DNA of 64,000 bases from Planctomycetota bacterium (GTDB lineage: Bacteria > Planctomycetota > UBA1135 > UBA2386): assembly GCA_025459175.1 (NCBI GenBank), contig JALORC010000020.1, forward strand, positions 1-64,000, read 5' to 3'. This document shows, piece by piece, positions 8,502-17,303 of the stretch; positions within the stretch are counted from its first letter, which is position 1; every line of letters starts with the position of its first letter. The position numbers and the translations under genes were made by a program. The notes under the pieces are model-generated. The model ran no database searches and was not told where the DNA came from. It saw only the letters and a list, made by a program, of their open reading frames with translations.

Positions 8502-11159
8502 TCACTGCTTCTTCATGCCCGATCGTTGGCGCCAGAGCTCTGCCTGCTCCGGCTGCCCGAGCCGCTGATACACCAGCCGCAGCAAGTCGGCCGTGCGCCG
8601 CCCGGACGGGCCGCCGTCGGGCGGCCACATCGCGAGGCAGTCGGCATGGAGCGGCTCCCCCTCCTGGATGGCAGTCTGCCACGCATGCTGACGCAGCGTC
8701 AGGCTGAGCATGCCGACCCGATACTGCAACCGCGACTTGGCATCGACGTCGGCGTTGTCCTGCAACCGTTCGAGCAGCTGCGCGCGGGCTCCGGCCGCTT
8801 CGGGCAACACGCCGGCGTGGTTCATCGCCATCATCAGGTTGAACAGCGCCCGCACCGACTCGGCATGCCGCGGCCCCTGCAGTCGCTCCCGCAGCTGCAG
8901 GCTGCGCCACAGCGTCGACGTGGCCTCGGTATGTTGCTCGAGCTGGGTCAGCATGCCGCCGAGATTGCCGAGCGCGTTGGCCACCCGCACCGACTCGGGG
9001 CCGTCGAGCGCCTCGCGCACCGCCAGCGACTCGCGATACAGCGCGAGGGCCCTCTGACCAAGCTCGGCCACCCGCTCGTTGCGAGCCCGGAACTGCAGCA
9101 GCGACGCGTAGCCATTGATGACCGTGGCATAGGGGCTGCTGTTGCGCCCGTGCACGCCTTCGCACACCGCCATCGCCAGCTCGTAGGCCGCGGCGGCATC
9201 GGGCAGGCGATTGCGATGCCCGTCCGACGCCGCGAGGTCGTGCAGCACCTGCGCGTAGTCACTCAGCGCCGCGAGGTATTGCGGGCTGTCGGCGCCGAGC
9301 AGGCGGTGGCGGCGTTCCAGCACGTCCCGGATCAGTGGCTCGGCGGCGGCATAGTTGCCCTGCCCCTGCAAGGCGCGAGCCCGCAACTGCACCGACTCGA
9401 TCGTCAGACGATCGTCGTCGCCCAGCGTACGCCGCAGCTGCTCGTGGTTGGCCTCGGCGAGAGCCGCGGCGGCTTCGCCGCGCCGACGCGCCAGCGCGAT
9501 GCGAACGTGATCGAGGCCCAGCCCCGACACCTCCCGGTGGTGCTCGCCGAGGGCACGCACCAGCAGCGGCCGCAGCGCCTCGAGCTCGGCCTCGGCGCGG
9601 TCGAGCTGGTCGGTCTGGCGCAGCTGACCCACCCGTTCGCGGCGCGACGCGAGCGTGTCCGGATGCTCGCCACCGAGCACCTCGGTGCGGATCGTCACCG
9701 CACGCTCGAGGTTGGCGAGCGCCGCCTGCGGCCGCACCAGACGGGCGTTGGCGAGGCCGAGCACGTGGTAGAGCGTGCCGGCGGTGCGCGTCGGTACCGG
9801 GAAACTGGCGGCGACGTTCTGCATCGCCGCGTCGAACACCGCCGCCGCCGTGGTCTCGCGCCCGCGCGCCTCGTCGGGGGTGGCGGCGAGCAACAACTTG
9901 TCGACCAGGAACGCGTTGAGGTCGTCGGTCTCGGCGCGGGCGGCGCGAACCTCGCGCAGATTCAGCTGCTGCATCACGACGACCGCGCCGAGGCCGAGCA
10001 GCAGCGTCCAAGCGAAGGTGGCCAGCGCGCGGTGCCGTCGGTGCCAGCCGGCGAACCGCCGCAGGGGACCCGGCGGGCGCGCGCGGATCGGTTCGCCGAG
10101 CCGCACCGCGCGCAGTTCGGCGGCGAAGTCCGCGGCCGAGGCGTAGCGGCGCCGCGGATCCTTCGCCAGGGCGGCGGCCAGCACCGCATCGAGGTCCTTC
10201 GGCAACGACGGACGCAGCCGCCGCACCGGCGCCGGCTCCTGGTCGAGGATCGCGCGATAGAGCTGCTCGACCGTCGGGGCCCGGAACGGTCGCTGCAACA
10301 CGAGGCACTCGTAGAGGCTGGCAGCGAGCGCCCACAAGTCGTCGCGCACGTCCCCGCGGTGCCCCGACAGCCGCAGCCGCTCCGGCGACAGGTAGGACGG
10401 CGTACCGAACAAGTCGCCGCTCCGCGTCAACGGCGCTTCGTCGACATCGGTGGTGATCGCCAGGCCGAAGTCGAGCAGGACCGGCTGGCCGTCGGCGCCG
10501 ATCATGATGTTGGCGGGCTTCAGGTCGCGGTGCAGCACCCCGGCGGCATGCGCACGACCCAGACTGGCCGACAGCTGCTCGAACCACGCCAGCGTCACGT
10601 CGAGCGTCGGCAGCGACGCGTCGAGGGCGGCGCCGTCGCGCACGCGCGCTTCTGCCGTGGCCAACAACGCCGCCAGCGTGCGCCCCGCCACGTACTTCAT
10701 CGCCAACCAGAAGTGGGCACCGTCCTCGCCGACCTCGTAGACCGGGCAGATGCCGCTGTCGTCGAGCCGCGCTGCGGCGGCGGCCTCGCGCCGCAGGCGC
10801 AGCTCCTGGGCCGGCCCCGCGCTGCCCCGCGGCAGCACCTTGAGGGCGACGTCGCGTTGCAACCGCTGGTCGTGCGCGAGGTAGACGGTCGCCTGGCCGC
10901 CGCGGCCGAGTTCGCGGCGGACCGAGTACGGCCCGATGGTCAGCACGGGGGTCGCCGGCGGCGCGCCGAGGTCGCCGCGCTCGTCCCCGGGCCCGCTGTC
11001 TTCCTCGCGCAGCGCGGCGAGCTCGGCGGCGACCAGCGCCTCGTGGCCTGGAAACCGCGCGGCATACTCGGTCTCGATGCGCAACCCACCTGCCTGCAGG
11101 TCGGCGTGGAACTGGCGCAGCAACGCGTTCCGCACGGCCTCGTCGTGGCGATCGTGCAC
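8502..11159 (-). CDS. Membrane Ser/Thr protein kinase with TPR-like C-terminal domain (885 aa)
   Basis: Hanks-type kinase. The glycine loop is GRGGQATVYL (residues 85-94), the catalytic lysine is K107 in VALK, the catalytic loop is HRDLKPAN (210-217, D212), the metal motif is DFG (230-232) and the activation segment ends in SPE (258-260). An N-terminal 70-residue extension precedes the kinase. One transmembrane helix (about 379-398) separates the cytoplasmic kinase from a roughly 480-residue helical tail. That tail has tetratricopeptide-like repeats, for example ALANLERAVTIRTEVLGGEH and further blocks with LALYRESLAVRE. The GTG start lies 6 bp after the sigma factor stop, so the pair is co-expressed. 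This pairing is common in planctomycetes, where the kinase is thought to control its sigma factor. Confidence 0.9.
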   Translation of the reverse strand: MHDRHDEAVRNALLRQFHADLQAGGLRIETEYAARFPGHEALVAAELAALREEDSGPGDERGDLGAPPATPVLTIGPYSVRRELGRGGQATVYLAHDQRLQRDVALKVLPRGSAGPAQELRLRREAAAAARLDDSGICPVYEVGEDGAHFWLAMKYVAGRTLAALLATAEARVRDGAALDASLPTLDVTLAWFEQLSASLGRAHAAGVLHRDLKPANIMIGADGQPVLLDFGLAITTDVDEAPLTRSGDLFGTPSYLSPERLRLSGHRGDVRDDLWALAASLYECLVLQRPFRAPTVEQLYRAILDQEPAPVRRLRPSLPKDLDAVLAAALAKDPRRRYASAADFAAELRAVRLGEPIRARPPGPLRRFAGWHRRHRALATFAWTLLLGLGAVVVMQQLNLREVRAARAETDDLNAFLVDKLLLAATPDEARGRETTAAAVFDAAMQNVAASFPVPTRTAGTLYHVLGLANARLVRPQAALANLERAVTIRTEVLGGEHPDTLASRRERVGQLRQTDQLDRAEAELEALRPLLVRALGEHHREVSGLGLDHVRIALARRRGEAAAALAEANHEQLRRTLGDDDRLTIESVQLRARALQGQGNYAAAEPLIRDVLERRHRLLGADSPQYLAALSDYAQVLHDLAASDGHRNRLPDAAAAYELAMAVCEGVHGRNSSPYATVINGYASLLQFRARNERVAELGQRALALYRESLAVREALDGPESVRVANALGNLGGMLTQLEQHTEATSTLWRSLQLRERLQGPRHAESVRALFNLMMAMNHAGVLPEAAGARAQLLERLQDNADVDAKSRLQYRVGMLSLTLRQHAWQTAIQEGEPLHADCLAMWPPDGGPSGRRTADLLRLVYQRLGQPEQAELWRQRSGMKKQ

Positions 11160-11165
11160 GGCAGG

Positions 11166-11804
11166 TCACTCCAACTCGGTGAACACCGAGTCAGGCAGCT
11201 CCTGCCGCAGGTGCTGGAGCGCCCGCTGCCAGCGACGGGTGACCGCAGCCGCGTCGATCCCGAGCAGGCGCGCCACCTCGACGTTGGTGAGTTGCTCGAT
11301 GCCGCGCAGCACGACGACCTCGCGTTCGCCCGGCCCCAGCCGGGCCAGTGCCGCGTGCAGGCGGTCGGCGCGCTGCTGCCGAGCGAGTTGGGTGACGATG
11401 CCGGTGATCTCGGTCGGCGCCCGCTGCAGCGGGTCCGTTGCCGTCAACTGCTCGCCACCGCGGCCGACGTTGCCGCCGCGCCGCCGCAGATTGCGCCGCA
11501 GCAGACCGTTCACCGTGTGCAGCACCATCGTGGCGAGGAAGCGGGCAACGAGGGGCGTCCAACGGCCGTCCTCGCTGCGCAGCTCGTGCAACTTGGGCAA
11601 CGCCGTGGCCCAGACCTCCTGTACGACGTCCTCGGGCTCGGTGCCGACCCCGCCCCCCTGCAGGCGGTATCGCGCCTGCGCGAGCAGCAACGGCGTGAAG
11701 CGCTCGACCAGACGTGCCGTAGCCGCTCGGTCACCGTCCACCGCGGCCTGGATCTGGCGCGAGGTGACGTCCAACCCGTCGGAGCCGAATTGCGCGGATG
11801 CCAT
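11166..11804 (-). CDS. RNA polymerase sigma factor, ECF type, kinase-linked (212 aa)
   Basis: Region 2 is recognisable by EPEDVVQEVWATALPKL and FLATMVLHTVNGLLRRNLRR. Region 4 is recognisable by LGPGEREVVVLRGIEQL followed by the helix-turn-helix NVEVARLLGIDAAAVTRRW. Length is typical for a two-domain ECF sigma factor. No C-terminal extension or anti-sigma gene is present; the next gene is a Ser/Thr kinase (8502-11159), suggesting control by phosphorylation. The ATG at 11804 is the first plausible start, with a good -10 element (TAGAAT) 10 nt upstream. Target promoters are unknown. Confidence 0.9.
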   Translation of the reverse strand: MASAQFGSDGLDVTSRQIQAAVDGDRAATARLVERFTPLLLAQARYRLQGGGVGTEPEDVVQEVWATALPKLHELRSEDGRWTPLVARFLATMVLHTVNGLLRRNLRRRGGNVGRGGEQLTATDPLQRAPTEITGIVTQLARQQRADRLHAALARLGPGEREVVVLRGIEQLTNVEVARLLGIDAAAVTRRWQRALQHLRQELPDSVFTELE

Positions 11805-11814
11805 GCAGCGTCGG

Positions 11815-11820
11815 ATTCTA
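11815..11820 (-). promoter_or_regulatory. Candidate -10 element TAGAAT for sigma/kinase operon
   Basis: On the minus strand TAGAAT occupies 11820-11815, a five-of-six match to TATAAT in otherwise GC-rich DNA. It ends 10 nt before the ATG of the sigma factor gene. No convincing -35 is visible 16-18 bp further upstream. Confidence 0.4.
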
Positions 11821-11932
11821 GCGGTTCGCCCTTGGTCCGAGTGGCCTACGCATGCGGTTCGACCGGTGGCGCCACCCCCGAACGGCGGCAGCGTTGACCA
11901 CGACGGACCGGCGCGCCAACGTGTGCCACCCG

Positions 11933-12376
11933 ATGGTCGCCACGCCCACCTCCCCGCAACGACCCGCTCGCCATGCATGGCGGCGGCATGGCATGACGAT
12001 CGCCGCCATCCTGCTGGTCGGTGCGGCCCTGCGCCCATACTGGCACCTGAACTTCGTCACCGCCCGGCTGCTGCTCGCCGCCCCCACGGCCGGTAGTTCG
12101 GACCTCGTGCTCGAACAGTTCTACCCGGGCCTCCCTGGCGCCGCGCGACTGCTCGCCACCACCGAGGCGCGCATCTGGTCGCTGCCGCGCGAACAATCGC
12201 CGCTGCTGCAGCAGCGCCTCGTCGAGATGCTCTACCCGCGACCGCTGCGGCCGTACGACCTCGCGTCGCTGCGCGCCGGGGACCTGGTCGCCGTCGACAC
12301 CGGGCGCGATCTGCCGGTGCCTGCAGAGGAAGTGTATGCCGCCGGACTGGTGCGCATCCTGCGAGTGCGGCCATGA
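11933..12376 (+). CDS. Small membrane-anchored protein coupled to GT-C-like gene (147 aa)
   Basis: From the ATG at 11933 the protein has a basic N-terminus (about 20 residues), one hydrophobic segment (TIAAILLVGAALRPYW) and a soluble domain of about 100 residues with LPREQSPLLQQRLVEMLYPR and a beta-rich end. A later ATG at 11993, directly before the hydrophobic segment, is an alternative start. The stop overlaps the ATG of the next gene (ATGA at 12373-12376), so the two are made together. It may be an accessory subunit of the membrane enzyme encoded downstream. Family not recognised. Confidence 0.6.
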   Translation: MVATPTSPQRPARHAWRRHGMTIAAILLVGAALRPYWHLNFVTARLLLAAPTAGSSDLVLEQFYPGLPGAARLLATTEARIWSLPREQSPLLQQRLVEMLYPRPLRPYDLASLRAGDLVAVDTGRDLPVPAEEVYAAGLVRILRVRP

Positions 12377-13815
12377 CCACGGCCGCGTGGCTCGCGATCG
12401 GCGGCTGGTTCGTCGTCACCGTGCTGCTCGGCGGCGGCGCCTTGCGCGCGCTGCGCCTGCCGCCCAACGACCTGCTGCGGGACTGGTCGACGCAGTTCGT
12501 CGCCGGCCAGTTGGTCTGGCTGCTGCTCACGCTGCTGACCGCGTTCACGCCACTGCCGTGGTCCGCGCTGCTGGCGATCGCGCTCGGCCTCGCCGGCCTC
12601 CAGGCGGTGGTGGCGGTGCGCCGCGTCGGGATCGCGCCGGCTGGTCGCGCCGTGCTGGTGGTGATCGGCTCGCTGCTGGTCATCGCCGCGCTGTTCCCGA
12701 ACCTCGCCGCGCTGGTCCACTGCACGCCGGCGATCGAGACCGACGCCCGCTCGATCTGGCTGTTCCACGGCAAGGCGCTGTACTTCGACGGCGGCATCGA
12801 CCCGCGCTTCTTCGCCGACCCACTGCTGTACTGGTCGAGCCCCGACTACCCGTTGCTGCTGCCGGCGCAGACCGCGTGGAGCTCGACGTTCGTCGGCCGC
12901 TGGGACGAGTTCGGCAGCCGCGCCTGCCTGTGGTTCCTGTTCGCTGCCTGGTGCCGGCTGCTGTTCGTGGTGCTGATACGCCGGGGGCTGCCCTGGTGGC
13001 TCGGTGTGGCGCTGGTGTTCGTGTTCGGCTGCTTCGGCATCAGCTTTCACACGGTGGGCTTCGCCTACGTCAGTGGCCAGGCCGACTACCATTGCAGCCT
13101 GCCGCTGCTGCTGGCGATGCTGGTGCTCGGCACGCCGCGAACGGCCGTGCCGGCCGACGCCGACGCCGGGCACGGGCCGTTCGTGGCGCTGATGCTGGCC
13201 AGCACGGCGGCGACCAAGAGCGAGGGCACGATCTACGCGCTGCTGTTCGCGGCCGCCCTGCTCGGCTGGCACGGGCTCGTCGCGCTGCGCCGCGGTGGCC
13301 TGCGCGGCCCGTTCGCCGCTGCCGTCAGCCAGCGCGGCACCTGGCTGGTCACTGCCGTGTTCGGGCTGCTGCCGTGGTTCCTGTGGGCCCGCTTCAAGGC
13401 GGCGCACGGCATGGGCAGCAACCTGCGACTGTTCGAGCGCGCAACGACGCCGGGGCTGCTGCAGGAGCTGCTGTCGACGCGCCTGCCGACGGTGCTGCAG
13501 ACGCTGTGGAACGACCCCCAGTTGCAGCAGACGAAGTGGCTGCTCGGGGCCCTGGCGGTGCTGGCGGTGGTCAGCGTGTTGCTGCGCGTGCTCGGCAGGC
13601 GCGGCGCCGGCCTGCGCGCGTGCGAACCGGTGCAGGCGGCGGCGTGGCTCGCCGTGCTGGCGTTGATCGCGACCACCTACGTACTGACGCCGCACGACTA
13701 CGTCTATCACATGACCACGTCGCTGACGCGGCTGCTGTTCCTGCCCACGCAGATGGTGTTCGTACTGGTGGTGTTCCGTCTCGACGCGCTGCGGCGCGCG
13801 TCGTTCGATCGCTAG
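12373..13815 (+). CDS. Polytopic membrane protein, GT-C glycosyltransferase-like (480 aa)
   Basis: About ten hydrophobic segments span the protein, beginning with WLAIGGWFVVTVLLGGGA and ending with a Leu/Val-rich helix near residue 465. The first large loop after the second or third helix holds ETDARSIWLFHGKALYFDGG. An acidic residue in that loop followed by a W-x(4)-KALY stretch is the arrangement seen in GT-C enzymes that use polyprenyl-phosphate sugars. A second loop has YWSSPDYPLLLPA. No specific family could be named. It is translationally coupled to the small membrane protein upstream. A role in glycosylating a lipid or secreted protein is an inference. Confidence 0.65.
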   Translation: MTTAAWLAIGGWFVVTVLLGGGALRALRLPPNDLLRDWSTQFVAGQLVWLLLTLLTAFTPLPWSALLAIALGLAGLQAVVAVRRVGIAPAGRAVLVVIGSLLVIAALFPNLAALVHCTPAIETDARSIWLFHGKALYFDGGIDPRFFADPLLYWSSPDYPLLLPAQTAWSSTFVGRWDEFGSRACLWFLFAAWCRLLFVVLIRRGLPWWLGVALVFVFGCFGISFHTVGFAYVSGQADYHCSLPLLLAMLVLGTPRTAVPADADAGHGPFVALMLASTAATKSEGTIYALLFAAALLGWHGLVALRRGGLRGPFAAAVSQRGTWLVTAVFGLLPWFLWARFKAAHGMGSNLRLFERATTPGLLQELLSTRLPTVLQTLWNDPQLQQTKWLLGALAVLAVVSVLLRVLGRRGAGLRACEPVQAAAWLAVLALIATTYVLTPHDYVYHMTTSLTRLLFLPTQMVFVLVVFRLDALRRASFDR

Positions 13816-13950
13816 CCGGCCGGCGGCCCACCTCGGCGGATCGCACCGGGTTCGAAGGCGCGCTGCAACGTGCCATCATGCTCGGTCCACCACTTCCCAC
13901 GTTCGCTGCGTGGACATAGCCTTCGGTGTGTGGAGCACCTCACCCCCCAT

Positions 13951-15660
13951 GTGCCTGCGTGGCGCCGCGCTTCCTGTCGGAAGCTCCTCGCTGCCCTCTG
14001 CGGGCTTCCCCTCATCGCGCAAACCCCTCAGGAGCGCGCGGTCCCGGTCACCGTCACCGTGGATGCCTGGACGCCGGCGATCTCGCTGGCCTGGCCATTC
14101 AACGTCAACGCGCAGGACTACACTGTCGCGCGGCGGGTGGAGGGAGCCACCGCCTTCGAGCCGACCATCATCGTCCCCGGCGGCGGCACCGCCACCGGTT
14201 GGACGGACACCGCGGTGACGGCAGGTCAACGGTACGAGTATCACGTCGTCCGGCGCCACCCGACCGACTTCTTCCTCCAGGGCTACACGCTCCTGAGCGC
14301 GGGCATCGAAGCGTCGCTCACCGATCAGCGCGGCAAGCTCGTGCTCCTCGTCGACCAGCGCATGGCGGCCCCTCTGGCCAAGCGCTTCGATCGCTTCATC
14401 TCGGACCTGCAAGGCGACGGCTGGAGCGTCATCCGCCACGACGTCGGCCCCTATGATCCGGTCACCTCGGTGAAGGCGCTGATCGTCGCCGCCTACCTGG
14501 CCGATCCCGCGAACGTCAAGGCGGTCGTCCTGCTCGGCCGCATCCCGGTCCCCTATTCCGGCAATCTCGCACCCGATGGCCACTCCGACCACATCGGCGC
14601 ATGGCCCGCGGATGTCTACTACGGCGAGATGGACGGTGTCTGGACGGATTCCTCCGTCAACAACCCGAACGCGAGTCGTCCGCAGAACAGGAACATCCCT
14701 GGCGACGGCAAGTTCGATCAGTCGACCATTCCGGGCCAGGTGGAACTCATGGTGGGACGAATCGACTTCTCGCAGTTCACCGCGTTCGGGATGAGCGAGG
14801 AGCAACATCTCGTCCGTTACCTGGACAAGAACCACGATTGGCGTCACAAGCGCTTCACCGCTGCGCCGCGCGCGGTCATCGATGACAACTTCGGCTTCGT
14901 CAACGGCGAGGCATTTGCGGCGTCGGGCTGGCGCAACTTCGGGTCGCTCCTGGGGCCCTCGAACGTCACCGAAGCGGACTACTTCACCACGCTCAACACC
15001 ACGTCGGGCAGTGGCTACCTCTGGTCCTATGGCTGTGGCGGTGGTTGGTACAGCGGGGCCACCGGGATCGGCACGACCCAGGACTTCGTCACCAGCACCA
15101 ATCGCTCGGTGTTCACGGTCCTGTTCGGCAGCTACTTCGGTGATTGGGATTCCGAGGACAACTTCCTGCGCGCCCCGCTCGGCTCTGGTTGGACGCTGGC
15201 CAGCTTCTGGGCCGGCCGCCCGCATTGGGGCTTCTACCAGATGGGGATGGGTGCACCGATCGGCAGCGGAGCGCTCGCCACCCAGAACGAAGGCGTGAAT
15301 GGTGGCTTGTTCGCTCGGCTGATCCACATCGCACTGATGGGCGACCCGACCCTGCGCATGCACATCGTCGAGCCCCCGTCGCAGGTCCAGGTCATCCCCA
15401 CGCGCTCGGGCCACGAGGTGCACTGGGCCGCCCCGCGCGAGGCGGTCGACGGCTATCACGTCTACCGCGCTCAGTCCACGAATGGCCCCTGGACGCGCAT
15501 CACCACCGTCCCGATCACCGGCACGCGGTTCATCCCGGCGCTCAGCCCTGGCGTCCTCCCGTTGTACATGGTGCGCTCGATCAAGCTGACCACGACACCG
15601 ACCGGCAGCTACTGGAACTCGAGCCAGGGCATCCTCGCCAGCTCGCCGATCCGTCGCTGA
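13951..15660 (+). CDS. Secreted gingipain-like (C25-fold) protein with FN3-like domain, catalytic pair apparently missing (569 aa)
   Basis: The GTG at 13951 gives a short basic N-terminus and a signal peptide ending LPLIAQ. Residues after the signal form a fibronectin-III-like strand pattern. The core then follows the C25 order: LVLLVDQRMAAPL, ALIVAAYLADPANVKAVVLLG, a DVYYGEMDG strand, VELMVGRIDF, a long insert, and near the end IALMGDPTLRMH, which matches the GDPxLRL ending of gingipain-fold proteins. Where gingipains have GHGS, this protein reads YGCGGG, and where they have the catalytic Cys it reads LFGSYFGDW. It therefore looks non-proteolytic. Starts further upstream (GTG 13870) lack a signal-like sequence. 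Its 3' end overlaps bufC by 52 bp tail to tail. Confidence 0.65.
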   Translation: MPAWRRASCRKLLAALCGLPLIAQTPQERAVPVTVTVDAWTPAISLAWPFNVNAQDYTVARRVEGATAFEPTIIVPGGGTATGWTDTAVTAGQRYEYHVVRRHPTDFFLQGYTLLSAGIEASLTDQRGKLVLLVDQRMAAPLAKRFDRFISDLQGDGWSVIRHDVGPYDPVTSVKALIVAAYLADPANVKAVVLLGRIPVPYSGNLAPDGHSDHIGAWPADVYYGEMDGVWTDSSVNNPNASRPQNRNIPGDGKFDQSTIPGQVELMVGRIDFSQFTAFGMSEEQHLVRYLDKNHDWRHKRFTAAPRAVIDDNFGFVNGEAFAASGWRNFGSLLGPSNVTEADYFTTLNTTSGSGYLWSYGCGGGWYSGATGIGTTQDFVTSTNRSVFTVLFGSYFGDWDSEDNFLRAPLGSGWTLASFWAGRPHWGFYQMGMGAPIGSGALATQNEGVNGGLFARLIHIALMGDPTLRMHIVEPPSQVQVIPTRSGHEVHWAAPREAVDGYHVYRAQSTNGPWTRITTVPITGTRFIPALSPGVLPLYMVRSIKLTTTPTGSYWNSSQGILASSPIRR

Positions 15661-16412
15661 CCTGCAGCCGCCGCCGGCCCATCGGTCGGGCACGGCAGCG
15701 CGAACATGCCGTCGCGCCACGCCGCGAACCAGGCCTGCAGCGGCGCTCCAGCTGGCAGCGGTGCCAGCGCCGCCGGCAACGGCAGGCGCCGCTGCAGGCG
15801 GCGCAGCAGCGCGGCGGCGGCGGATGGCAGTTCCTGCCACACCACCTCGCCGCCGCGGCGGCGCACACACACTTCGGCGCGCCCCGTCCTCGGCCGCGGC
15901 AACGGTTGCCCGGTGCGCAACGCCTGCCAGCGATCGACGACCGTCGCCGGCACACGCAACAACCGGACGCTCGGGTGCCACGGTAGCCGCTGTCGCGACC
16001 AATCGACCGCCGCTGGCGCCACGGGGCGCGGCGTCGGCTCCAGCGCGTCGAACGCCTGCGTCCACGCGAGGTCGAGACGTGCGAGGCCCAGCAGCTCGGC
16101 GCGGCGACGGACTGGCTGCCGCGCGAGGAAGCGCACGAAGCGCACGCCGAACCGATTGAGGTTCGGGTGCCGGCTCGGACACGCGGCGAGGTAGGCGCGG
16201 CCGAGCCGCTCGAAGCGGTGCTCGCCCAGGGCCGCGCGCACGGCGGGGTAGTCCATGGCGAGGACCTCGAGCAGGCGGACCCGGTACGCCGTGCGATAGA
16301 TGCGCATGCGAGCAGTCGGCAGCAGCGGGGACGGCTGCGGCCCACGACCGCGCATCACCGCGGCGAACTGGCGCTGCAGGGTGCGCAACGGCGACGCTTG
16401 CGCCGCCGTCAC
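15609..16412 (-). CDS. bufC: BufC/HvfC-type partner protein of MNIO enzyme, DUF2063 (267 aa)
   Basis: Cytoplasmic partner that delivers the precursor peptide to the MNIO oxidase. The N-terminal DUF2063 domain is seen in LRTLQRQFAAVMRG and YRTAYRVRLLEVLAMDYPAV, followed by LGEHRFERLGRAYLAACPSRHPNLNRFG, a stretch typical of HvfC/BufC proteins (quoted here in two parts by residue: 62-77 and 78-89). The C-terminal half (about 130-267) is the second domain seen in this family. The GTG start overlaps the bufB stop (GTGA), so the proteins are made together. Length matches the family. Function follows from bufferin systems of Proteobacteria. Confidence 0.85.
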   Translation of the reverse strand: MTAAQASPLRTLQRQFAAVMRGRGPQPSPLLPTARMRIYRTAYRVRLLEVLAMDYPAVRAALGEHRFERLGRAYLAACPSRHPNLNRFGVRFVRFLARQPVRRRAELLGLARLDLAWTQAFDALEPTPRPVAPAAVDWSRQRLPWHPSVRLLRVPATVVDRWQALRTGQPLPRPRTGRAEVCVRRRGGEVVWQELPSAAAALLRRLQRRLPLPAALAPLPAGAPLQAWFAAWRDGMFALPCPTDGPAAAAGQRRIGELARMPWLEFQ

Positions 16413-17254
16413 GATGCCACCCCGCGCCGGCGCCGCAGCGGCAGGCGCGCGCGTTCGAGTTCCGCCAGGCAGTCGGCGAGCGGCGGTATCGCGTCATCCC
16501 GCTCGAGCACGGTCGGCAGCCCACTGCTCAGCTGCTGCGCGTAGGCGTGCAGCTGCCAGACCTCCGCCGCGACGGGCTGGTCATGGGTGTCGAGCCGATG
16601 CGTCGGCAACACGGTGTGACCGGCGAGATGCAGCCACGCCACCGCGTGCCACGGGATCTTGCGCAGATACTGCCGCGGGTCGAAGCCGTGGTTGCAGGCG
16701 CTGACGAACACGTTGTTGACGTCGATCAGCAACCGGCAACCGGTGTGCGCGACCAGTTCGGCGAGGAACCCGGCTTCGTCGAGATCGGCACCGGCGAACT
16801 GCACGTAGGTGCTCGGGTTCTCGAGCACCAGCGGCTGCTCGAGCTGGTCCTGGATGCGGCGCACGCGCGCCGCGGTGTGCGCGAGCACGGCCTCGCTGTA
16901 CGGGATCGGCAGCAGATCGTGCAGCTGCACACCGTCGACCGCGGTCCAGCACAGATGATCGCTGATGTGCAAGGCACCGCAGCGCCGTTGCAGTGCGAGC
17001 AGTTCGCGCAGGTAGGAGCGATCGATCGGATCGGTGCCGGCGACATTCATCGCCACACCGTGGAGCACCAGCGGGAAGCGCTCGGCGATGCGATCGAGCA
17101 TGCGCAGCGGGCGGCCGCCGGTGTGCAGGTAGTTCTCCGACAGCACTTCGAGGAAGTCGACGACCGGCGCCGCCGGCGACGTCGCCAACAGGTCCTGGTA
17201 GTGCACCGGCCGGAGGCCGAGGCCGAGGCCGTGCGGGGCGATTGGATCGATCAT
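16409..17254 (-). CDS. bufB: BufB-type MNIO (DUF692) multinuclear iron oxidase (281 aa)
   Basis: TIM-barrel enzyme of the multinuclear non-heme iron-dependent oxidase family. It modifies cysteines in the BufA peptide; in the characterised Caulobacter system Cys becomes 5-thiooxazole, which binds copper. Family motifs are GLGLRPVHYQDLL (residues 10-22), DFLEVLSENY (33-42), LVLHGVAMNV (62-71), HISDHLCW (96-103), LENPSTY (144-150), LLIDVNNVFV (175-184), WLHLAGH (207-213) and ERDD (251-254). Together these supply the His, Glu, Asp and Asn metal ligands. I chose the ATG giving MIDPIAPHG; longer frames upstream read as low-complexity Arg/Ala. It lies 49 bp after bufA and overlaps bufC by 4 bp. Confidence 0.92.
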   Translation of the reverse strand: MIDPIAPHGLGLGLRPVHYQDLLATSPAAPVVDFLEVLSENYLHTGGRPLRMLDRIAERFPLVLHGVAMNVAGTDPIDRSYLRELLALQRRCGALHISDHLCWTAVDGVQLHDLLPIPYSEAVLAHTAARVRRIQDQLEQPLVLENPSTYVQFAGADLDEAGFLAELVAHTGCRLLIDVNNVFVSACNHGFDPRQYLRKIPWHAVAWLHLAGHTVLPTHRLDTHDQPVAAEVWQLHAYAQQLSSGLPTVLERDDAIPPLADCLAELERARLPLRRRRGVAS

Positions 17255-17303
17255 GGCTGGCTCCGAACGGCGCCGCGGCGCGGCGCCGGTGTTCTCCGTC
17301 GCT

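Noticed and set aside
8457-11897. A very long plus-strand open frame opposite the first kinase and sigma factor genes
   Set aside because: It is antisense to a gene with intact kinase motifs; its translation is Arg/Gln/Ala-rich with no domain. Long antisense frames are expected at this GC content.
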